DNA of 9,721 bases from Candidatus Iainarchaeum sp. (GTDB lineage Archaea > Iainarchaeota > Iainarchaeia > Iainarchaeales > JAFGBZ01), in contig JACRDJ010000116.1 in assembly GCA_016218635.1 (NCBI GenBank), forward strand, positions 1-9,721, in the 5' to 3' direction. The notes beneath the pieces are model-generated. The model had not been told where the DNA came from and did not search any database. It was given only the letters and a program-made list of their open reading frames with translations. Of this stretch, positions 5,460-9,721 are shown piece after piece. Made by a program: the position numbers and the translations under genes. The first letter of the stretch is position 1; each line of letters begins with the position of its first letter.

Positions 5460-6106
5460 ACCCCGACTACTCCCTCTACTTCATTACGGACTCAACCCTC
5501 ACCCGCAAAACCATTTTTGACGATGCAGCCCAGGCCATTGCCGGCGGAGTCCCCATCATTCAATACCGGGAAAAAAACAAAGCCTTTGAAGAAAAATTAA
5601 CGGAAGCCAAACTAATTCAATCCATCTGTGCAAACAAAGCTTCCTTCATCATCAACGACGACCTCGCGCTCGCAAAACAAATCAATGCGGACGGCGTGCA
5701 TTTGGGCCAAGAAGACGAAAGCATCGCAAACGCGCGAAAAACCCTCGGAAAAAACAGAATCATCGGAGTCACCGTGCACAACCTTGCTCAAGCCATTCAG
5801 GCCGAAAAAGAGGGCGCGGATTACCTGGCCGTGAGCCCTATTTTCGCCACCGCCACCAAACACGATGCCGGAAAACCGTGCGGGACCCAGCTCATCACCC
5901 AAATCAGGCAAAAAACAAAAATCCCCTTAATCGGCATTGGCGGAATCAATGCCGCCAACATTTCCGAAGTCATTTTGGCCGGAGCGAACGGAGCGGCCGT
6001 AGTCTCCGCCATCTGCGCGCAAAAAGACCCCAGACAGGCGGCAGAAAACCTCCTGCAAATAATTAAAGAAAACAAAAATGAAACGATGCGGAGCGTGCAC
6101 TCATGA
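5456..6106 (+). CDS. thiE: Thiamine-phosphate synthase ThiE
   Basis: ThiE joins thiazole phosphate with hydroxymethylpyrimidine diphosphate to make thiamine monophosphate, on a TIM barrel. In the 216-residue protein the family landmarks are YFITDS (8-13), IIQYREKN (34-41), IINDDLALA (65-73) and GVHLGQED (80-87). These are followed by IIGVTVHN (102-109, where S is commoner than T), YLAVSPIFATATK (123-135) and IPLIGIGGINAANI (156-169). Together they supply the diphosphate and Mg contacts. Many archaea use ThiN fused to ThiD instead, so a stand-alone bacterial-type ThiE is worth noting. The start overlaps the thiM stop and the stop overlaps the thiL start, both as ATGA. Confidence 0.95.
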   Translation: MNPDYSLYFITDSTLTRKTIFDDAAQAIAGGVPIIQYREKNKAFEEKLTEAKLIQSICANKASFIINDDLALAKQINADGVHLGQEDESIANARKTLGKNRIIGVTVHNLAQAIQAEKEGADYLAVSPIFATATKHDAGKPCGTQLITQIRQKTKIPLIGIGGINAANISEVILAGANGAAVVSAICAQKDPRQAAENLLQIIKENKNETMRSVHS

Positions 6107-7053
6107 ACCTCCAGGAATTCGGCGGGGAGAAAACCATGGTGAATCATCTGAAAAAACTCTTTCACATGAATAACCCATCCATCCTCAAAGGAATCGGGGA
6201 CGATGCGGCGGTCGTGAAACCATTCAAGCAAAAAATGGTCATCACCACAGACATGATCTGCGAAAACGATCATTTCTCGCTGGAATACTTCACTCCCTAC
6301 CAGATAGGAGGAAAGGCATTTGAGTCCAGCGTGTCCGACATCTATGCGATGGGCGCCATTCCCCGCTATGCACTGGTCGGCATTTCCCTCAAAAAAGACG
6401 CTTCCGCAGAGCAGTTCAGGGAATTGTTTCAGGGAATCCATGACTCCGCCAAACGGCACGCTTGCGCCATCATCGGCGGAGACACCACGCACGCAGACCA
6501 GGTGGTGGTCAGCGTCACCGTCATCGGGGAAGCCAAAAAACCCATCCTGCGCTCCGGCGCCAAACCCGGCGACCTCATTTTTGTCAGCGGACCGCTGGGC
6601 GCTTCCACGGCCGGACTGCACCTGCTCAAAAACAAAATGCCCGGATTTGCGCACGAGAAAAAAAAGCACTTAATGCCCCGCGCCCGTAGGGACGTGACCC
6701 CCGCCATTGCGAAAATAGCCACCGCCCTCGAAGACGTCTCGGATGGGTTGGCCAGTGAAGTGAAAAATATCTGCGCGGAAAGCAACTGCGGTGCCGTCAT
6801 TGAAGAAGAAAAAATCCCCATTCGCTCCTCCACCCGGAAAGCCGCCCAACAGCTCGGAAAAAACGCGTTGAATTTCGCCTTATCCGGCGGAGAAGACTTT
6901 GAATTGGTGTTCACCGTTCACCCCAAAAACCAGCAGAAAGCCAGGAAATGGGGAATCCCGATAGGCACCATTGTTTCCGGAAAAACGGTTTTTCTCCAAA
7001 AAAACGGAAAAAAAACCGAACTCACCCAGGGCGGATACGATCATTTCACGTGA
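6103..7053 (+). CDS. thiL: Thiamine-monophosphate kinase ThiL
   Basis: ThiL makes the active cofactor thiamine diphosphate from thiamine monophosphate and ATP. The 316-residue protein has the PurM/ThiL-fold signatures: a glycine/aspartate loop GIGDDAAVV (30-38), TTDMICENDHF (48-58) with metal-binding acids, and FESSVSDIYAMGAIP (73-87). These are followed by IIGGDTT (123-129), ALEDVSDGLASEV (208-220) and FALSGGEDFELVF (258-270). All expected Asp residues are present. The ATG overlaps the TGA of thiE, so all three thi genes form one tightly coupled unit ending at 7053. No obvious terminator hairpin follows. The reactions of ThiM, ThiE and ThiL cover thiazole salvage to cofactor, but HMP kinase (ThiD) must be supplied from elsewhere. 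Confidence 0.96.
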   Translation: MNLQEFGGEKTMVNHLKKLFHMNNPSILKGIGDDAAVVKPFKQKMVITTDMICENDHFSLEYFTPYQIGGKAFESSVSDIYAMGAIPRYALVGISLKKDASAEQFRELFQGIHDSAKRHACAIIGGDTTHADQVVVSVTVIGEAKKPILRSGAKPGDLIFVSGPLGASTAGLHLLKNKMPGFAHEKKKHLMPRARRDVTPAIAKIATALEDVSDGLASEVKNICAESNCGAVIEEEKIPIRSSTRKAAQQLGKNALNFALSGGEDFELVFTVHPKNQQKARKWGIPIGTIVSGKTVFLQKNGKKTELTQGGYDHFT

Positions 7054-7100
7054 AACGGCAAAAGCCCCCGCCCGGCATTCATCAGCCATTTAACCAAACA

Positions 7101-7109
7101 AATAAATTA
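7101..7109 (+). promoter_or_regulatory. TATA-like box for the toxin-antitoxin operon
   Basis: AATAAATTA is centred about 39 bases before the antitoxin ATG. A start site 26 bases downstream would fall at about 7131, exactly at GGTGA (7131-7135), the ribosome binding site that precedes the ATG by eight bases. A second AT-rich stretch at 7122-7130 is an alternative. The call rests on spacing only. Confidence 0.35.
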
Positions 7110-7143
7110 CCGTTTGGGAATCTATTAATTGGTGAAAAACAAA

Positions 7144-7353
7144 ATGAGCAATAGTGCAGGTATTTCTTTGCTGCAAGTCATGAGAAAACTGGAGAGCATT
7201 GACCAGCGCCTGAAAACGGTTGAAAAGAAACAGGTGATTCCTGAAATCAAGTTAAGCCGGAAAGAAACCATTGAGATAGAGAATGCCAAAAAGGAAATCC
7301 AATCAGGAAATTACTTAAGTGAGAAGGAACTATTCCGAATTCTGGGGAAGTGA
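7144..7353 (+). CDS. RelB-like antitoxin (small, upstream partner of a RelE-like toxin)
   Basis: A 69-residue protein with an amphipathic, heptad-like N-terminal half (ISLLQVMRKLESIDQRLKTV, 7-26), a short linker VIPEIKLSRKE, and an acidic/helical C-terminus ending in LSEKELFRILGK. The size, charge, and position directly upstream of a RelE-fold toxin make it the likely antitoxin that wraps the toxin and represses the operon. Sequence resemblance to a named antitoxin family is weak, and the assignment rests mainly on its partner. I chose ATG 7144 because GGTGA (7131-7135) lies eight bases upstream. TTG 7129 and GTG 7132 are in-frame alternatives but overlap that site. The TGA stop is embedded in the ribosome binding site of the toxin. 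Confidence 0.7.
   Translation: MSNSAGISLLQVMRKLESIDQRLKTVEKKQVIPEIKLSRKETIEIENAKKEIQSGNYLSEKELFRILGK
7346..7353 (+). promoter_or_regulatory. Ribosome binding site deciding the TTG start of the toxin
   Basis: GGAAGTGA matches the archaeal consensus GGAGGTGA in seven of eight positions and lies four bases before TTG 7358. Its last three bases are the antitoxin stop codon, so toxin translation is probably coupled to that of the antitoxin. Confidence 0.65.
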
Positions 7354-7357
7354 CCCC

Positions 7358-7630
7358 TTGTCTTTTCTCATTAAGTCCTCAAAAAGGATAGAAAAAGAGG
7401 TGCAGGAACTTGACGACAAACTCCGGCAAAAGCTCACCATTCTGCTGCTGGATTTGAAGGAAACCCCCGTCCCGGTTCAGTTCTATGATGTAGCCAAGAT
7501 TTCAGGACAAGCCAGCCGCTATCGCATCCGGATAGGAAACATCCGCATCATTTACGACATTGAATGGAAAGAGAAAACAATAGAGTTATTTAAGGTAGAA
7601 AAACGAAAAGACCGGACATACAAGTTCTAG
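7358..7630 (+). CDS. RelE/ParE-superfamily toxin
   Basis: A 90-residue protein with the RelE fold pattern: an N-terminal strand FLIKSSKRIEKEVQELDDKL, two helices, an LKETPVPVQFYDVAKISG segment, then the hallmark RYRIRIGNIRIIYDI (54-68) and a C-terminal FKVEKRKDRTYKF (78-90). RelE toxins cut mRNA on the ribosome using basic residues and a C-terminal Tyr. Arg54, Arg56, Arg58, Arg63, Arg83, Arg86 and Tyr88 are candidates here, so it may be an active mRNA interferase, although ParE-type gyrase inhibitors share the fold. The start is TTG at 7358, because the family begins at this strand and GGAAGTGA lies four bases upstream. A longer in-frame version would begin inside the antitoxin and does not fit the family. 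Confidence 0.85.
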   Translation: MSFLIKSSKRIEKEVQELDDKLRQKLTILLLDLKETPVPVQFYDVAKISGQASRYRIRIGNIRIIYDIEWKEKTIELFKVEKRKDRTYKF

Positions 7631-7633
7631 GAG
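7629..7633 (+). promoter_or_regulatory. Ribosome binding site deciding the TTG start of the zinc protein
   Basis: AGGAG overlaps the TAG stop of the toxin and lies six bases before TTG 7640. The only nearby ATG (7635) is out of frame and stops after two codons. Confidence 0.55.
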
Positions 7634-7639
7634 AATGCC

Positions 7640-8023
7640 TTGAACGCGAAAAGAAAGATTAATCGCAAATGTTGTGTTTGCGGAAAGGCGATTTATTCGT
7701 CAGTCAACCCAAAAGGAAGATACTCCAACGGCCATTATTTCGGGAAATTCAAAATACCCATTGAGGGAACCGGAAAATATGAGAAAATCGGGAAAACCAG
7801 ACCAGGAAAAATCAAGTGCAATGTAGTCCGATGGAACGGAAAAGAAAGGTCGGTGGAATACTGGGAATGCAATTCGTGTTTTGAGGAAGCCGGACATTTG
7901 AACTGGCTGGAAGCCAAAATCGGGAAATTATACGGAAAAAAATGCCCGGATTTCGAGCCGGAATGCATCGTATGTCAGGCATGGAAATTCTATGAGGAAG
8001 TCTTAAAGGGAGACGAAGAATAA
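7640..8023 (+). CDS. Zinc-binding protein of unknown function, third gene of the toxin-antitoxin operon
   Basis: I do not recognise a named function. The 127-residue protein has three CxxC knuckles: C11/C14 (preceded by a basic N-terminus, with Cys12 between them), C77/C80 within EYWECNSCFEEAG, and C109/C112 within ECIVCQAW. There are extra cysteines at 60 and 102, enough for one or two zinc sites. The middle, GRYSNGHYFGKFKIP (26-40), is rich in Gly, His and aromatic residues, and GKYEKIGKT...VVRWNGKERSVEYWEC looks like a beta-rich core. The protein has no membrane segment and is probably cytosolic. The start is TTG 7640, nine bases after the toxin stop, with AGGAG upstream. Co-transcription with the toxin pair is likely. 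A role in regulation or as a toxin target is only a guess. Confidence 0.75.
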   Translation: MNAKRKINRKCCVCGKAIYSSVNPKGRYSNGHYFGKFKIPIEGTGKYEKIGKTRPGKIKCNVVRWNGKERSVEYWECNSCFEEAGHLNWLEAKIGKLYGKKCPDFEPECIVCQAWKFYEEVLKGDEE

Positions 8024-8029
8024 GTCAGG

Positions 8030-8044
8030 CCCCTGTTTTAGGGG
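8030..8044 (+). terminator. Small hairpin after the toxin-antitoxin operon
   Basis: CCCCT (8030-8034) pairs with AGGGG (8040-8044) across a GTTTT loop, six bases after the zinc protein stop codon. No T-run follows, so it may be an mRNA 3' end structure or a weak terminator. Confidence 0.3.
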
Positions 8045-8104
8045 ATAAACGAAAAAATCAGCAAAGGAACGATGCAGACAAGAGCAAACAGAGATACGAT
8101 TCAG

Positions 8105-8114
8105 GATAAAAAAA
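8105..8114 (+). promoter_or_regulatory. TATA-like box before the DGGGP-synthase-like gene
   Basis: GATAAAAAAA is centred about 24 bases before ATG 8134, and there is no ribosome binding site next to the ATG. This fits a leaderless or near-leaderless transcript for the downstream housekeeping genes. The rest of 8045-8104 holds nothing I can identify. Confidence 0.4.
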
Positions 8115-8133
8115 GAAAAGTCCCTGTAATAGT

Positions 8134-8952
8134 ATGGCTTTACGTGATTACCTTGCCCTCCTCCGTCCCCTGAACTGCCTGATGGCCGGCGTTTCCGCCC
8201 TCATTGGCGCATTCCTCGGAAACGGAGTGTTCTTCTCCGTTGAACTGGGATTCGTTTTCCTGTCCGTTTTCCTCATCTGCGGAGCCGGTCAGGCCATCAA
8301 CGACGTGTACGATTACGAAACGGACCGCAAAACCCACTCAGATCGCTCCATTGCCGGCGGACGAATCACCCAACAACAGGGCATGCTCCTAAGCGGAGTG
8401 CTCTTCCTGGCCGGCCTGGCATTCGCCTGGCTCATTAACCTCAACGCATTCTCCATTGCCCTGCTGTTTGTGTTCCTGCTTAACTTCTATGCCCAGTCCA
8501 TGAAGAAAAGCAAGCCCCTGGGCAATCTCGTGGTGTCCGCCGGAACCGCAGCCCCCCTCGTATTCGGAGCCACCCTGCACGGAAACTATGCGCTCCCATT
8601 GCTCTTGGCCGGAAGTGCATTCTTTGCCAACTATGCCCGCGAACTCATCAAGGACTTTGAAGACCTTGCCCAGGACCAGGGACACAAGCGCACTCTGCCC
8701 ATGCGCTACCCGCGTCTCTCAAAATATCTCTGTACGGCATCCAACGGCATGGCCATCGGGCTTGGGTGGGTTCCATTCCTTAACGGCAGTATCACAACCC
8801 CGGCCTATGCATTCTTCCTCATCGTATCCGGCGGAATTCTTCTTTTTTCCCTGTACCTGCTTTCACGAAACCGGTTCCGTCAGTCGCAACAGGCCAGCAA
8901 ATCCGGAATGCTGATCGCCCTGCTCGCATTCCTCTCCGCCGCAATCGGGTAA
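8134..8952 (+). CDS. UbiA prenyltransferase, probable digeranylgeranylglyceryl phosphate synthase
   Basis: This enzyme of archaeal membrane-lipid synthesis adds the second geranylgeranyl chain to geranylgeranylglyceryl phosphate inside the membrane. The 272-residue polytopic protein carries both catalytic motifs of UbiA: INDVYDYETD (55-64; Asn56, Asp57, Asp60 and Asp64) followed by RSIAGGRIT, and NYARELIKDFEDLAQDQGHK (166-185) followed by RTLPM. The second motif has the REL-IKD-ED-xxxD layout seen in archaeal DGGGP synthases. Length and motif spacing agree with that subgroup, so I prefer it over menaquinone or haem branch members. pcm follows after five bases, and the pair probably share a transcript. 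This is the canonical copy, in contrast to the divergent UbiA at 2344-3225. Confidence 0.85.
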   Translation: MALRDYLALLRPLNCLMAGVSALIGAFLGNGVFFSVELGFVFLSVFLICGAGQAINDVYDYETDRKTHSDRSIAGGRITQQQGMLLSGVLFLAGLAFAWLINLNAFSIALLFVFLLNFYAQSMKKSKPLGNLVVSAGTAAPLVFGATLHGNYALPLLLAGSAFFANYARELIKDFEDLAQDQGHKRTLPMRYPRLSKYLCTASNGMAIGLGWVPFLNGSITTPAYAFFLIVSGGILLFSLYLLSRNRFRQSQQASKSGMLIALLAFLSAAIG

Positions 8953-8957
8953 AGGAC

Positions 8958-9569
8958 ATGAACAAAAAAGAACTCCTCCAAAAACCCAAAAAACGGTTCC
9001 CGGAATCCATCGTCAAAGCATTTGAAGCAATACGCCGCGAACAGTTTGTTCCGGAAGAATTCCGCGAACACGCCTACGAAGACACCGTTTTTCCCATCGG
9101 CTGGGGCCAAACCATCTCCCAGCCGTCCACCCTTGCACGGGAACTCGAACTGCTCAACGTCCGTCAAGGCATGAACGTGCTTGAAATCGGGTGCGGATGC
9201 GGTTACATGATGGCACTCGCATCCGTGCTGACCGGACCAAACGGAACCGCCACCGGCATTGAAATCCACAAACCCCTGGCCCGGCTGGCGGAAAAAAACC
9301 TGGCCCGCGAAAAAATAATCAATGCCCGGGTGATCCCCGGAGACGGCAAACAGGGAACCGGCCAAAAAAACGCGTTTGAGCGAATCCTCTTCTCCTGTGC
9401 CACGAGTGAAATTCCTGGAAAAATATTCGGAGAACTCAAGGAAAAAGGAATACTGGTGGCACCCGTAGGAAAAGAATCCCAGCGGTTTCACGTGCTCCAA
9501 AAAACAAACGGAAAAATGCAGACACTTCAGGTAACCGAAGAAGAATACGTCTTCGTGCCCTTACGGTGA
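8958..9569 (+). CDS. pcm: Protein-L-isoaspartate O-methyltransferase homologue
   Basis: This SAM-dependent enzyme repairs isoaspartyl residues in aged proteins, using S-adenosylmethionine to start conversion back to aspartate. The 203-residue length is normal. Recognisable features are FPIGWGQTISQPST (45-58), the family substrate loop, and VLEIGCGCGYMMALAS (74-89), the SAM-binding motif I, where most members have GTGSGY. GIEIHKPLARLAEKNL (100-115) is motif post-I and ERILFSCATSEIP (141-153) corresponds to motif II. The His-Asn pair often seen near the substrate loop is not obvious. It lies five bases after the UbiA stop and is followed by a gene whose start codon is preceded by GGTGA overlapping the pcm stop, so these genes appear coupled. 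Confidence 0.9.
   Translation: MNKKELLQKPKKRFPESIVKAFEAIRREQFVPEEFREHAYEDTVFPIGWGQTISQPSTLARELELLNVRQGMNVLEIGCGCGYMMALASVLTGPNGTATGIEIHKPLARLAEKNLAREKIINARVIPGDGKQGTGQKNAFERILFSCATSEIPGKIFGELKEKGILVAPVGKESQRFHVLQKTNGKMQTLQVTEEEYVFVPLR
9565..9569 (+). promoter_or_regulatory. Ribosome binding site of the FolC-like gene
   Basis: GGTGA is a perfect match to the archaeal anti-Shine-Dalgarno complement, four bases before ATG 9574, and overlaps the TGA stop of pcm. It indicates translational coupling. Confidence 0.55.
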
Positions 9570-9573
9570 AAAC

Positions 9574-9721
9574 ATGAATTATGCCCAGGCCGTCTCTTTC
9601 GTGAATGCACAGGGAATCCATTACTCTGGGTTCAATGTCCATAAAACCGAAAAAATGATTAAAACACTCGGAATCCGTTTTCCGAAAAGCACGCTCATTC
9701 ACGTGGCCGGCAGCAACGGAA
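9574..9721 (+). CDS. FolC/Mur-ligase-family protein, N-terminal part only (cut by window end)
   Basis: The 49 visible residues start MNYAQAVSFVNAQGIHYSGF, continue with VHKTEKMIKTLGIRFPKSTL, and reach IHVAGSNG at the window edge. This is the start of the FolC P-loop region, where HVAGTNGKGS is usual. Folylpolyglutamate synthase and dihydrofolate synthase add glutamates to folates, and in archaea relatives may act on other pterins or on coenzyme F420-like substrates. Only the first part of the ATP site is visible, so the exact substrate is open. The gene follows pcm by four bases. Confidence 0.75.
   Translation, partial: MNYAQAVSFVNAQGIHYSGFNVHKTEKMIKTLGIRFPKSTLIHVAGSNG

Noticed and set aside
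5821..6669. 282-codon open frame on the minus strand across thiE and thiL
   Set aside because: It is antisense to two confidently identified enzymes, has low-complexity shadow composition, and has no recognisable domain.
2526..8945. Many copies of GCATTC/GAATGC (about 22 by eye on the two strands)
   Set aside because: Most plus-strand copies are the codon pair GCA-TTC for Ala-Phe in membrane proteins, so codon preference explains them better than an uptake or methylation signal. A counted comparison with a codon-shuffled control would settle it.
8389..9500. Long minus-strand frames opposite the second UbiA gene and pcm
   Set aside because: They mirror codon bias of the real genes and show no motifs, start signals or family features.
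1..9721. CRISPR array, insertion sequence ends or attachment sites
   Set aside because: I saw no regularly spaced repeats, transposase motifs or long direct repeats; the tRNA-Glu gene has no duplicated 3' end in the window.

Overview
The window looks archaeal. It encodes two ribosomal proteins found only in archaea and eukaryotes (eL40 and a probable eL41), a digeranylgeranylglyceryl-phosphate-synthase-type UbiA enzyme of ether-lipid synthesis, a HerA/DUF87-type ATPase, and a tRNA-Glu with a 37/38 intron and no encoded CCA. TATA-like boxes lie about 27 bases before several start codons, which implies leaderless transcripts. Very tight gene packing and tiny ribosomal genes would fit a small-genome lineage such as DPANN, but that placement is inference.

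Layout. Positions 1-2289 (minus) carry a HerA/DUF87-like ATPase whose Walker A loop is interrupted by a 435-residue intein with a LAGLIDADG endonuclease. The same reading frame is broken by a TAA just before the Walker B segment, so the Walker B part (1-93) lies after an in-frame stop. A divergent UbiA-family prenyltransferase (2344-3225, plus) shares a symmetric promoter with it. A tiny eL41-like gene (minus) follows, its stop codon overlapping that of the prenyltransferase. Next come a hairpin terminator and a multi-spanning membrane protein (3472-4179, minus). The intron-containing tRNA-Glu (4236-4379, minus) is divergent from eL40 (4451-4627, plus).

The operon thiM-thiE-thiL (4656-7053, plus) has ATGA overlaps at both junctions. 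It gives a route from hydroxyethylthiazole plus HMP-PP to thiamine diphosphate. No de novo thiamine genes are present in the window, and the nearby membrane protein could be a vitamin-precursor transporter.

An AT-richer accessory island (about 7100-8050) carries a RelB/RelE-like toxin-antitoxin pair followed closely by an unrecognised zinc-binding protein. The last two genes start at TTG behind good ribosome binding sites. A housekeeping run then follows: a DGGGP-synthase-like UbiA, a protein-L-isoaspartate O-methyltransferase homologue, and the start of a FolC/Mur-ligase-family gene cut by the window edge.

The points most worth a second look are the stop codon splitting an intein-bearing ATPase between Walker A and Walker B, the exactly symmetric divergent promoter at 2299-2320, and the toxin-antitoxin operon with a third zinc-finger gene.
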